Source of the DNA: Macrococcus capreoli
GTDB taxonomy: Bacteria > Bacillota > Bacilli > Staphylococcales > Staphylococcaceae
Assembly: GCF_025628935.1 (NCBI RefSeq)
Contig: NZ_JAOTIS010000021.1
Span: 1 to 34,384, forward strand
Length of the DNA: 34,384 nucleotides
Direction of reading: 5' to 3'
Numbering within the stretch: the first letter of the stretch is position 1; the number at the start of each line of letters is the position of its first letter. Below, in pieces: positions 26,244-33,467 of this stretch. Under the pieces are notes generated by a model. The model was not told the DNA's origin. It did not search any database and saw only the letters and a list, made by a program, of their open reading frames with translations. The position numbers were made by a program, and so were the translations under genes.

Positions 26244-27443
26244 TTGTTTCAAAAAGAATTAAATTTATTAAAACAATATTTAGTTGAAGAATACGTAGGC
26301 TATCAAGATAAAAAAGACATTATAAATACTATGAATTTTTCTAATATCAAAGAATTCTATGTTGATGTTACGGCACAGCTCAATCGATTGCATGACCCAC
26401 ATGTACGAATTATTGATAAATTGAATGAAAAGAAAGTGACTATATTATGTAAAAATATTGATGAGAGACTTTTTGTTGATAAATCAATTCATCCAGAGAT
26501 TGAACGTGGTGATGAAATCATTGAAATTGGTGGACTACCGATAAGTGAAATTATATCTAAAGAAAAAGAATTACTCTTTGATCCTAATCCCAAAAGATAT
26601 GAATGGCATAATGTTTTGAGAAAATATGAAAATGTAAAACTTGCAAATGGTACTATTAAAAATGTGTTCTTAGAATCCTCACAAGAGCTTTATGACCAAG
26701 ACTATATCATTGAACAAAGAGAAGGTTATTGTTTTATTAAGTTACCTGATTTTAGAGATGTCAATAAACTTCATGAAACAATTAAATCAAATGTTGATAT
26801 TCTTCAATTTAATAAAAAAATTATCATTGACGTTCGTGATAATAGAGGAGGAAGTGACTTCGCATACTTCCCTTTATTAGAATACATATTTCCACCTAAC
26901 TATGAACTACAAATTGATTACGGCTTAACTTTTAATTACACTAAAAAATATTGTGATCATATGATTGCAAAAATCGATAATGACCTAGAAAAAATGGATG
27001 AAGGTGAAACAAAACAATCGTTTAAAGCGTATAGACAAAGAATGGCTGATAACTATGCAAAAGGGATGGTAAAATTCACTGATGATATTGAACCAATTAT
27101 TCTAGATGGTATAGCAGATGGAATTAAAGTGATTGTACTAGCAAATGAACGATGTGGTAGTTCTGGTGATAATTTTGTTGCTAAAGTTAAAGAAAGTGAA
27201 TTTGTAACAGTCATCGGAAGAGCGACAAAAGGAATGAATGACTATGCTAACTGTGGTTATTTATACCTAAATGATCAATTCGATTTGTTGTGTCCATACT
27301 CAAGATATAATGGCTTAGACCATGGTGAATCTATGGCATTAAAAGGGATAGCGCCAGATATAGAAATCCAGTCAACACTTGAGGATTTTCATAAAGATGT
27401 CATGATGGAGAAAGCGTTAGAGTTGTTGGAGATAAATTTATAA
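26244..27443 (+). CDS. cytosolic S41-family peptidase-like protein
   Basis: Protein of 399 aa whose C-terminal half is an S41 (C-terminal-processing/tail-specific) peptidase domain. A PDZ-like segment appears around residues 75-110 (HPEIERGDEIIEIGGLPIS). The S41 core has IIIDVRDNRGGSD (about 193-205), a serine pair at 306/307 in ANERCGSSGDNF, and an MALKGIAPDIEI end. There is no signal peptide or TM helix, unlike CtpA/CtpB. Start: TTG 26244 with GGAGGT six bases before it; TATAAT lies at 26194-26199. It is the first gene of the accessory stretch, with a strong AT bias. Similar orphan S41 proteins occur in Firmicutes, but the substrate is unknown. Activity is uncertain because the general-base Lys is not obvious. 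Confidence 0.78.
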   Translation: MFQKELNLLKQYLVEEYVGYQDKKDIINTMNFSNIKEFYVDVTAQLNRLHDPHVRIIDKLNEKKVTILCKNIDERLFVDKSIHPEIERGDEIIEIGGLPISEIISKEKELLFDPNPKRYEWHNVLRKYENVKLANGTIKNVFLESSQELYDQDYIIEQREGYCFIKLPDFRDVNKLHETIKSNVDILQFNKKIIIDVRDNRGGSDFAYFPLLEYIFPPNYELQIDYGLTFNYTKKYCDHMIAKIDNDLEKMDEGETKQSFKAYRQRMADNYAKGMVKFTDDIEPIILDGIADGIKVIVLANERCGSSGDNFVAKVKESEFVTVIGRATKGMNDYANCGYLYLNDQFDLLCPYSRYNGLDHGESMALKGIAPDIEIQSTLEDFHKDVMMEKALELLEINL

Positions 27444-27484
27444 ATAAATAGGAAAGTTAAACAGTATTAATTAAAAGATACAAC

Positions 27485-27530
27485 AAAACAGTCATTCACA
27501 GTTAATGGCTGTTTTGATTTTTATTTTATT
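27485..27530. terminator. terminator between S41 gene and DUF402 gene
   Basis: AAAACAGTCATT (27485-27496) and AATGGCTGTTTT (27504-27515) pair with one G-U, followed by GATTTTTATTTTATT. It lies between converging genes. Confidence 0.8.
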
Positions 27531-28044
27531 ATTTTAAGTCGACTCTTACATTTTCAATATGCTTTATAAGAAAACCATCAAATGGGAATATTCTTTCAGT
27601 ATACAAATCATTAAGTTTAAATTTTTGTCTTTCAATATTGTGAATTAATTCTAGTGGATAATTATATTTTGTCTTATTCAGTTCGAATTCATATTCATCT
27701 ACAAAATAATGTTTACCATCACTATCTATGATCATATCAATGTCTAAATCAATTATCTTTATAATATTATCTTCTTTTTTTGGAATCTCACAGATGTTAC
27801 AGTAGTACTCAATGCGACCATCGTCATAAATATCAATGTTAATTGTAAAACCCTCAATTTTTGAAATATATTCAATTGAAGCATTATCATAAACAAAAGT
27901 TTTGTTTCGTGTAAAGTGGTTTAATGTCCTTGGTGGTTCAGACTTTAATACAATATACTCTTCAGTTTCCTCGATTAATTCTGATTCCCATGAATAATGT
28001 ATTTTTTTATCATACTTATAAGTTTCAACTTTTATGAAATTCAT
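27529..28044 (-). CDS. DUF402-family nucleoside tri-/diphosphatase-like protein
   Basis: Soluble protein of 171 aa related to the DUF402 family, whose staphylococcal member Ntdp hydrolyses nucleoside tri- and diphosphates. The diagnostic part is preserved: IEYYCNICEIP (about 88-98) followed by the Asp-rich metal-binding stretch DLDIDMIIDSDGKHYFVDE (about 108-126). The N-terminus (VETYKYDKKIHYSWESELI) also resembles Ntdp. It is diverged and lies in the accessory region, so it is probably an extra paralogue and not the housekeeping copy. AGGAGG lies eight bases before the ATG. It is a single gene on the minus strand, separating the S41 gene from the GNAT operon. NTPase activity is inferred. Confidence 0.78.
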   Translation of the reverse strand: MNFIKVETYKYDKKIHYSWESELIEETEEYIVLKSEPPRTLNHFTRNKTFVYDNASIEYISKIEGFTINIDIYDDGRIEYYCNICEIPKKEDNIIKIIDLDIDMIIDSDGKHYFVDEYEFELNKTKYNYPLELIHNIERQKFKLNDLYTERIFPFDGFLIKHIENVRVDLK

Positions 28045-28160
28045 ATTTTTCCTCCTGTTGAATAATAATCTATTTAATTATATGATATATTAATCAGAAA
28101 ATTCTTTAAATATTTTTTGTGATTCTTCATCTATATAACTTTTAATATTCAGGAGGACTT

Positions 28161-28619
28161 ATGAACTTAAAACGTGCCAATGTAAATGATGCAAAAATAA
28201 TTTGGGAGATGCAGATAAGATCCTTTCAATCACTTTTAGATAAATATGAGGACTATGAAACCAGTCCAGCAAATGAAGATGTTGAATTAATTCGTAGAAG
28301 ATTAGAACAGCCATTTACATACTATTATTTTATTTACCATGATAATGAAATAGCAGGAGCAATTAGGGTTGTCGATAAATGTGATGAGTCACCTAAACGA
28401 ATTTCGCCTATTTTTATACTACCGGAATTTAGAAATTTAGGGTTAGCTCAAAGTGCAATTGAATGTGTTGAAACTATTCATGGTACAACACACTGGATGC
28501 TTAACACAATACTTGAAGAGAAAGGAAACTGTTATTTATACGAGAAACTAGGATATGAAAGATTTGGTGAGCTCAATCAAATTAACGATAGATTGACTTT
28601 AGTTACATATAGAAAATAA
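28161..28619 (+). CDS. GNAT-family N-acetyltransferase
   Basis: Acetyl-CoA-dependent acetyltransferase, 152 aa, one GNAT domain. N-terminal strand LKRANVNDAKIIWEMQIRSF; motif A region SPIFILPEFRNLGLAQSAIE (about 95-114) carries the R-x-x-G-x-A acetyl-CoA loop (FRNLGLA); the C-terminal part ends LYEKLGYERFGE, as usual in the family. CAGGAGG lies seven bases before the ATG. It is the first of four closely spaced genes (next gaps 26, 19 and 9 bases). The substrate could be a small amine or antibiotic; sequence does not say. Confidence 0.88.
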   Translation: MNLKRANVNDAKIIWEMQIRSFQSLLDKYEDYETSPANEDVELIRRRLEQPFTYYYFIYHDNEIAGAIRVVDKCDESPKRISPIFILPEFRNLGLAQSAIECVETIHGTTHWMLNTILEEKGNCYLYEKLGYERFGELNQINDRLTLVTYRK

Positions 28620-28645
28620 TTTCGAAATAAGAATTGGAGAATAAA

Positions 28646-29104
28646 ATGGACATCACTTTTACAAAAGAGAATATGCGATTTAAATATAGAACTTCTGCAC
28701 TTATCATTGAGAACAATCATATTTTACTTCAAAATATTCTTGATTATTGGGCGCCACCAGGCGGAAAAGTTCAAATGTTAGAGGATTCTAAAGCGGCATT
28801 GAAAAGAGAAATATTTGAAGAACTTGATGCTGAGATTGAAATAAAACAAAGTAACATTTTTATTGAACAAACGTATCATAATAAAGAAAAGTCATTTCAT
28901 GAGTTAGGCATTTATTATATATGTCATTCTAAATCATTATGGGATAGAGGTATTTCTATCATTGGAAATGAAAATGGAGAAGACATGGAGTATCGATGGT
29001 TTCCTTTGAGTGAAATCAAAAATGTTAATATCCAACCTGAATTATTGAAAGAAAAGTTACTGCAAGGAATAGAAGGATTTGAGCATGTGATAAATCATGA
29101 ATAG
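28646..29104 (+). CDS. Nudix hydrolase
   Basis: Hydrolyses nucleoside-diphosphate-linked substrates, Mg-dependent, cytosolic; 152 aa. The Nudix box is GKVQMLEDSKAALKREIFEE followed by LDA (about residues 44-66): it keeps G-x5-E-x7-RE-U-x-EE but has Asp in place of the last conserved Gly. The opening WAPPGG is typical. Start: ATG 28646 with TTGGAGA just before; a TTG at 28634 in the same frame lies inside that ribosome binding site and is less likely. It is the second gene of the GNAT operon. Family members clustered with transferases often act on modified nucleotides; the substrate is unknown. Confidence 0.88.
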   Translation: MDITFTKENMRFKYRTSALIIENNHILLQNILDYWAPPGGKVQMLEDSKAALKREIFEELDAEIEIKQSNIFIEQTYHNKEKSFHELGIYYICHSKSLWDRGISIIGNENGEDMEYRWFPLSEIKNVNIQPELLKEKLLQGIEGFEHVINHE

Positions 29105-29123
29105 GTGAACAAGGGGTGGATTT

Positions 29124-29891
29124 ATGTATACGAGTGAAGAAAGAGAAGATATGTTTGAATTACTATTGAATCATTTAAAATTTATACATATTAAAGGTGC
29201 AGTTCAAATTGGCTCAGGCGTTAAGGGATATTCAGATACATATTCTGATATTGATATGATGGTTGCAGTTAGTGGTAATGTTGCGGAGCAAAAAGATAAA
29301 ATCAAAAATATTTTAGAAGATATGGGTGCAAAGTACATAAAAGAAGGTATGTTCAGAGAAGATATATATTTGTTGATTCCATTTTTTGATAGCGGTCTAG
29401 AGATGGATATATCTATCATGCCCACTCAATTATTAAGTGTTCAATCTCCATTGTGGAAAGTAATTTATGATGCGGATGGATCTGTTCTAGAAAAGATGAA
29501 TGAACTTAATAATAATTTTATAAATAAAGAACAACCATACCGTACAACACCTGATATCGCTTTTGAATTTGTTTATAGATATCGAAAAGCGATGATAGAT
29601 ATAAAAAGAAGTAATATGATTGGTGCGCTTTCTCATATAGATATTATGAAAGAGTTTATTTTGGAAATACAATTATTAAATGAAAAACAAAAGCTTCATC
29701 AATTTAAACAGTTTCACTTATTAAATCAAGCATTTCAAGAGGCATTTTTAGATTTATATCAGTTCGATGTAAACCTTGAGGGCATTGATAAGCTTTTACA
29801 AAAAACGATGAAATTATTCAAGAAAACAATCGATCAAAATAATAACATTGAATATGATGAAAAAATATATACAATCATTGAGCATTTGTAG
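29124..29891 (+). CDS. nucleotidyltransferase-domain protein
   Basis: Protein of 255 aa with an N-terminal polymerase-beta-type nucleotidyltransferase domain. The active-site pattern GSGVKGYSDTYSDIDMMV (about 32-49) gives GS and the D-x-D pair, and a third acidic residue is in LEMDISIM (about 95). The C-terminal half (130-255) is helical, as in aminoglycoside or lincosamide nucleotidyltransferases. Overall it does not look like a known ANT or Lnu enzyme, so resistance is only a possibility. AAGGGGTG before the ATG supports the start. Third gene of the operon; its stop lies 9 bases before the hydrolase ATG. Confidence 0.82.
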   Translation: MYTSEEREDMFELLLNHLKFIHIKGAVQIGSGVKGYSDTYSDIDMMVAVSGNVAEQKDKIKNILEDMGAKYIKEGMFREDIYLLIPFFDSGLEMDISIMPTQLLSVQSPLWKVIYDADGSVLEKMNELNNNFINKEQPYRTTPDIAFEFVYRYRKAMIDIKRSNMIGALSHIDIMKEFILEIQLLNEKQKLHQFKQFHLLNQAFQEAFLDLYQFDVNLEGIDKLLQKTMKLFKKTIDQNNNIEYDEKIYTIIEHL

Positions 29892-29900
29892 GTGATAATT

Positions 29901-30776
29901 ATGGAAGATATAAATAGTTTATTAAAAGAAAATCATTTAATATACAAATCAGTTTCAACTGAAAAAGGATCAGTGAGTTATTTTGAAACAGATAACAACG
30001 GGGAATATAAAACAACTTTACTTCTAATGCATGGATTTGGTGCAACAGGATTAGACTATTTACCAATCATTAAATTATTACAAGACCAGTTTCATATCAT
30101 TGCGATTGATTTACCTGAAAGAGGTGAGTCGAAGTTGATTGGTACGAATGATTTTTCACCAACTACAATTGCGACGTGGGTAAAAGCTTTTGTAAGAACA
30201 ATTCAATTAGAAAAGTTTCATTTAATCGGACACTCTATAGCAGCACATTATGGGTTAGCTTATGCTAAAGAATTTTCAGTTGAATCTCTTATATTACTTG
30301 ATGGTGGGTATTTAGTACCTGGTGATTTTGAAGGATATAGCTTAGGAAAAGAATTAAATGATACTAGAAAGTTTATTCAATCTTTAAAATATGATTCTGA
30401 AGAAGCGTTAATTGCTGCGCTTACTGAACAAGGAAACTCAACAACCCAGAATATTATTGATAGAAGACTATTCAAAATAGAAGATAATGCATTAGTATTT
30501 ACACTTTCAGAAGATATTGCAGTACAAATGACAAAAGACGTAGCAAAATATCCTGATTATGAAGTAATTAAAAATATTAATAATGAAATATATATCATAA
30601 GATGTGATTTGCCAAAAGAGGTTAATCCAATTCGTAATCTTGGAATTAATAAATTTTTAAAAGTAAAAGAAGCTAAGGTTACAGTATTAGAGAACAGTAA
30701 TCATAGTTTATATCATGCAAAATCTAAAGAAGTTTCAGAATTAATAAGTGATTGGGTACAACAAAACCGCCATTAA
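29901..30776 (+). CDS. alpha/beta hydrolase
   Basis: Cytosolic serine hydrolase of 291 aa with the alpha/beta fold. Visible features: oxyanion-hole segment LLMHGFGATGLDY (about 41-53), nucleophile elbow GHSIAAH with Ser112, and the terminal catalytic His268 in ENSNHSLYHAK. Start: ATG 29901, with AGGTGAT directly before it and overlapping the stop of the previous gene; a GTG at 29892 within that ribosome binding site is rejected. Last gene of the four-gene operon. Substrate unknown; esterase or lactonase-type activity is likely. Confidence 0.87.
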   Translation: MEDINSLLKENHLIYKSVSTEKGSVSYFETDNNGEYKTTLLLMHGFGATGLDYLPIIKLLQDQFHIIAIDLPERGESKLIGTNDFSPTTIATWVKAFVRTIQLEKFHLIGHSIAAHYGLAYAKEFSVESLILLDGGYLVPGDFEGYSLGKELNDTRKFIQSLKYDSEEALIAALTEQGNSTTQNIIDRRLFKIEDNALVFTLSEDIAVQMTKDVAKYPDYEVIKNINNEIYIIRCDLPKEVNPIRNLGINKFLKVKEAKVTVLENSNHSLYHAKSKEVSELISDWVQQNRH

Positions 30777-30791
30777 AATTCATGGCAGTTT
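30764..30791 (+). terminator. weak terminator after hydrolase gene
   Basis: AAAC-C-GCCAT and ATGGC-A-GTTT form an interrupted 9-bp stem around TAAAATTC, overlapping the hydrolase stop codon. The tail is only weakly T-rich. Confidence 0.4.
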
Positions 30792-30930
30792 CTATATGTA
30801 AATATTTGTAATGTTATTTTAGGCACTTCTATAATACATCATACATATTTTTTAATTATAAGTCTATTCTTTTTTTAAATCATCTATACAATTAAGTTAC
30901 AGGGCCCAAGTAATTATAGGAGTTGATCGT

Positions 30931-31668
30931 ATGTCGCAAAATATTTATGATAATGAGCATTTCTACAAAGGTTATACAAAACTTCGTAATAACAAGTTAA
31001 GTTATAACGAGATGATTGAGATGCCAGTGATGAAGGCAGAGCTACCAGATATTGAAGGAAAAACGATATTGGATATTGGCTGTGGAATGGGGAAGTTTAT
31101 TCAATATATGCTTGATATGAACCCAAAACAAATTGTAGGATTAGATATTTCTAATAATATGATTTCATATGCGAAAGATAATATTAATGATGAACGTGTT
31201 TCATTTGTGGTCTCAGATATATTATCATTTGAAACTGAAACCAAGTTTGATGTCATTGTATCAAGTCTTGCATTTCACTATGTTGAAGATTATGAAGCGC
31301 TTATTCAAAAATTAAATGGCATGCTAAATAGGGGTGGCGTATTACTGTTTTCAACTGAGCATCCTCTCACGACTGCAACGAAGCAACAGGAGCATTGGTC
31401 GCATGTAGAAAGTAGGCACAATCATTATAAATTAGATCATTATTTTGAAGAAAATGCTCGACCGATTGAATGGATAGATACTGAAGTCATACGATATCAT
31501 CGTACAATTGGGACTTTAATGAATACATTAATCGACAATGGATTTCAAATTGAACGCGTTATAGATACAGGCAATACTGAAATTTCACTAAAATTATGGG
31601 ATGAAGAAGATATTATGAAAGTGAATCATCGACCGCCATTTATAGTGATTAAGGCAAAAAAACAGTAA
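30931..31668 (+). CDS. class I SAM-dependent methyltransferase
   Basis: Methyltransferase of 245 aa. Motif I ILDIGCGMG (46-54), motif II with the acidic GLDISNNMI, motif post-I FDVIVSSLAFHYVEDY and a C-terminal PPFIVIKAKK are typical of the Methyltransf_11/UbiE-like group; substrates in this group are small molecules. ATAGGAG before the ATG supports the start. It is separated from the upstream operon by 154 bases and ends one base before a fragment of rpsI, so an insertion or recombination joint lies at its 3' edge. Its C-terminus looks complete, so the joint did not truncate it noticeably. Confidence 0.88.
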   Translation: MSQNIYDNEHFYKGYTKLRNNKLSYNEMIEMPVMKAELPDIEGKTILDIGCGMGKFIQYMLDMNPKQIVGLDISNNMISYAKDNINDERVSFVVSDILSFETETKFDVIVSSLAFHYVEDYEALIQKLNGMLNRGGVLLFSTEHPLTTATKQQEHWSHVESRHNHYKLDHYFEENARPIEWIDTEVIRYHRTIGTLMNTLIDNGFQIERVIDTGNTEISLKLWDEEDIMKVNHRPPFIVIKAKKQ

Positions 31669-31669
31669 T

Positions 31670-31737
31670 GTATGAAAGAACGTAAGAAGCCAGGTCTTAA
31701 AGGCGCTCGTCTTTCACAACTGTTCACAAAACGTTAG
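31670..31737 (+). pseudogene. rpsI: rpsI (ribosomal protein S9) 3'-end fragment, att-like scar
   Basis: ATG at 31672 to TAG at 31737 reads MKERKKPGLKGARLSQ followed by LFTKR. It matches the extreme C-terminus of S9 in staphylococci (MKERKKPGLKAARRSPQ then FSKR), including the terminal KR and stop. Nothing of S9 precedes it: the upstream base after GT belongs to the methyltransferase end, and no ribosome binding site is present, so it cannot be a working gene. Changes RR to RL, SPQ to SQL and S to T show decay. The rpsI 3' end is the known attachment site of macrococcal resistance islands (McRI), so an att-type remnant is the best reading. Confidence 0.75.
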
Positions 31738-31749
31738 GCTGCAGATGTT

Positions 31750-31799
31750 GCAAGTTTACTTGCTTACAGATGGAGTCCGCAAATTGCGTCAGCAATTTG
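31750..31799. other. two tandem small hairpins beside rpsI fragment
   Basis: GCAAG-TTTA-CTTGC (31750-31763) and CAAATTGC-GTCA-GCAATTTG (31780-31799) follow the rpsI scar. Both have perfect stems and 4-base loops. There is no T-tract, so they are not standard terminators. The rest of the 31738-31882 gap has no gene. Confidence 0.5.
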
Positions 31800-31882
31800 T
31801 GTTCAATTTCGGTAAATCCATGGGGATATTTGAATAATAGATATTTAAGTAATGATTATCTAATAAACAAGGATGTGACGAT

Positions 31883-32266
31883 ATGTTTGAAGTTGACAAA
31901 GAAAAAATTCAAAAATTGCTTGAAAGTGATTTAACTTCTAATGAAATAGCTGAATATTCAGGAATAGCTAATACTACTGCTAGAGAATTAAAAGATGGAA
32001 TTACAAGTATTGATGAAGCATCATTTAGAACACAAGTTAAATTAACACATGGATATAAAATAGCATTTGAAGGGTATGTGCCTGAAGAAAAGAGTCTAGA
32101 AAAAAGAATATCTAATGTTGAGGTTGCTATAAATATTAATAAGATTGATGGAATAATGTTATCGGATGAATATATAGAAAAAATGTATGATGTAGCACAT
32201 GGAAGAATTAAAAGATCTGAATTTGCTGAATATGTTTTGCAAGACACTAGAAATAAATCTGACTGA
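31883..32266 (+). CDS. helix-turn-helix protein of mobile-element type
   Basis: Small soluble protein of 127 aa that I cannot assign to a named family. The N-terminus (KIQKLLESDLTSNEIAEYSG then IANTTARELKDG, about 7-38) looks like a helix-turn-helix. The middle is basic and the C-terminal part (YIEKMYDVAHGRIKRSEFAEY, about 97-117) resembles short antitoxin-like or accessory helices. Such proteins are frequent on staphylococcal plasmids and islands. AAGGATGTGA before the ATG is an acceptable ribosome binding site. No toxin partner is adjacent. The gene starts 145 bases after the rpsI scar and is followed by a terminator, consistent with island DNA. Confidence 0.65.
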   Translation: MFEVDKEKIQKLLESDLTSNEIAEYSGIANTTARELKDGITSIDEASFRTQVKLTHGYKIAFEGYVPEEKSLEKRISNVEVAININKIDGIMLSDEYIEKMYDVAHGRIKRSEFAEYVLQDTRNKSD

Positions 32267-32285
32267 AAATTATACGACAATAGTG

Positions 32286-32331
32286 AGCACCCCTAAGGTT
32301 GAATTTTAATGATCAACTTTAGGGGTGTGCT
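32286..32331. terminator. terminator after HTH gene
   Basis: AGCACCCCTAAGGTTGA (32286-32302) pairs with TCAACTTTAGGGGTGTGCT (32313-32331), with one G-U and one bulged base. It lies between converging genes. The tail is A/T-rich without a T-run. Confidence 0.7.
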
Positions 32332-32405
32332 ACATTATATAAATATTTTAGTATGAATCTTGATAATCATCGTCTTGAACTTATTTAGAATTTAAAAGAA
32401 ATATG

Positions 32406-32546
32406 TTATTTATTAATATTATTTTTTTTATTTATTTCCTTTTTATCAGAATCATTCTTATTTCCATCTTTTTTTTCGTCTAAATTAATAATTTTGATTT
32501 CACAGCATTCTTTCTCTCTTTTTTTAAAAATATCTTTGAATTTCAT
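32406..32546 (-). CDS. 46-aa Cys-Cys small protein
   Basis: Short gene starting MKFKDIFKKREKECCEIKII, then an Asp/Lys/Asn-rich tail ending NNINK. AAAGGAG seven bases before the ATG and a stop TAA at 32408-32406 define it. It lies 12 bases after the permease stop, in the same direction, so it is the third gene of the MarR operon. The adjacent Cys14-Cys15 pair and strong charge suggest metal binding, such as a small chaperone for the permease. Similar Cys-Cys proteins accompany DUF318-type permeases in Firmicutes; function is inferred. Confidence 0.65.
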   Translation of the reverse strand: MKFKDIFKKREKECCEIKIINLDEKKDGNKNDSDKKEINKKNNINK

Positions 32547-32558
32547 AATAAGACTCCT

Positions 32559-33467
32559 TTATTTAAAATTTAAAATTAAAAAAAGATATCCAGAAAATGT
32601 AGCCATAAGAAATACAGATGTAATAAAAGCAATGACTAATCTATTATGAAAAATACTTTTTAACATAATAATTTCTGGTAAACTGGAACCAGCACCACCT
32701 ATAAGTAACGCCATCATTGGAGATAGTGGAAATCCACCTGCTAATAAAGCATTGGCAACCGGTAACATGGTAGAAAGTCTAATATATAACGGGACTCCAA
32801 TAATTGCTGCAATCGGGATTACAATCCATTGATTATATTCACCTATAGATGTCAAAAAGTTAGTAGGAACTGCTTCTTTAATAATAGCACCAATAAAGGC
32901 ACCAATAATAATATAGATAAAAACAGATTTAATTAGGTTAAATGTTTCTATTAATGAAATTTTTATATTTAGTAATATATTCTTTCTTCTATTTTCATCT
33001 GTTTCAAGGTGAGCACCTTCAACAATAACATTTTTCACATATTTATCATATCCAAGAATATCAAGAATATAACCAATCAGCATAGAGAAAAGAAAAGTTA
33101 CCAGCCCATAAATTATTGTAACTTTAAGCCCGTATATATAATACATAAGTCCGAGAATCCATGGATCTAATAATGGAGAAGAAAAAAGATAAGTCATAAT
33201 AATTTGGAATGGTATCTTTCTGTTAATCATGGTCACTAATAAAGGAATAGTTGAACATGAACAAAAAGGTGTTATAAATCCTAATAGGGCCCCAGCAAAG
33301 TTACCAATTAAAATGTTTTTTTCTTTCATCCATTTTTCGAGTTTACTGAATGGAATATAAGGTTCGAAGAAACTAATAACAATAGATATTAAAAAGAAAA
33401 GCAATAATAAGTTTTTAGATAATGAAAAAAATTCTTTTATAACCTTTAGGATTAAATCTTCATTCAT
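32559..33467 (-). CDS. ArsP/DUF318-type permease (metal or metalloid efflux)
   Basis: Integral membrane permease of 302 aa with about eight membrane segments. The family's cysteine motif is in FITPFCSCSTIPLL (Cys69 and Cys71 from the ATG used). Other features: SSPLLDPWILGLMYY, and a second hydrophobic repeat with GVPLYIRLSTMLPVANALLAGG. ArsP exports trivalent organoarsenicals; related SO_0444-type permeases are linked to Cu/Zn. Start: ATG at 33467, overlapping the marR TAA (TAATG), with GAAGGTAG upstream; a TTG six bases earlier in frame is less likely. It is cotranscribed and translationally coupled with marR, then the 46-aa gene. Substrate: metalloid favoured, unproven. Confidence 0.82.
   Translation of the reverse strand: MNEDLILKVIKEFFSLSKNLLLLFFLISIVISFFEPYIPFSKLEKWMKEKNILIGNFAGALLGFITPFCSCSTIPLLVTMINRKIPFQIIMTYLFSSPLLDPWILGLMYYIYGLKVTIIYGLVTFLFSMLIGYILDILGYDKYVKNVIVEGAHLETDENRRKNILLNIKISLIETFNLIKSVFIYIIIGAFIGAIIKEAVPTNFLTSIGEYNQWIVIPIAAIIGVPLYIRLSTMLPVANALLAGGFPLSPMMALLIGGAGSSLPEIIMLKSIFHNRLVIAFITSVFLMATFSGYLFLILNFK

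Noticed and set aside
31670-31737. Functional small ORF of 21 aa
   Set aside because: No ribosome binding site and clear match to the S9 C-terminus, so it is a gene fragment.
31909-32280. 123-codon frame antisense to the HTH gene
   Set aside because: The plus-strand frame has a ribosome binding site and HTH pattern; the minus frame has neither.
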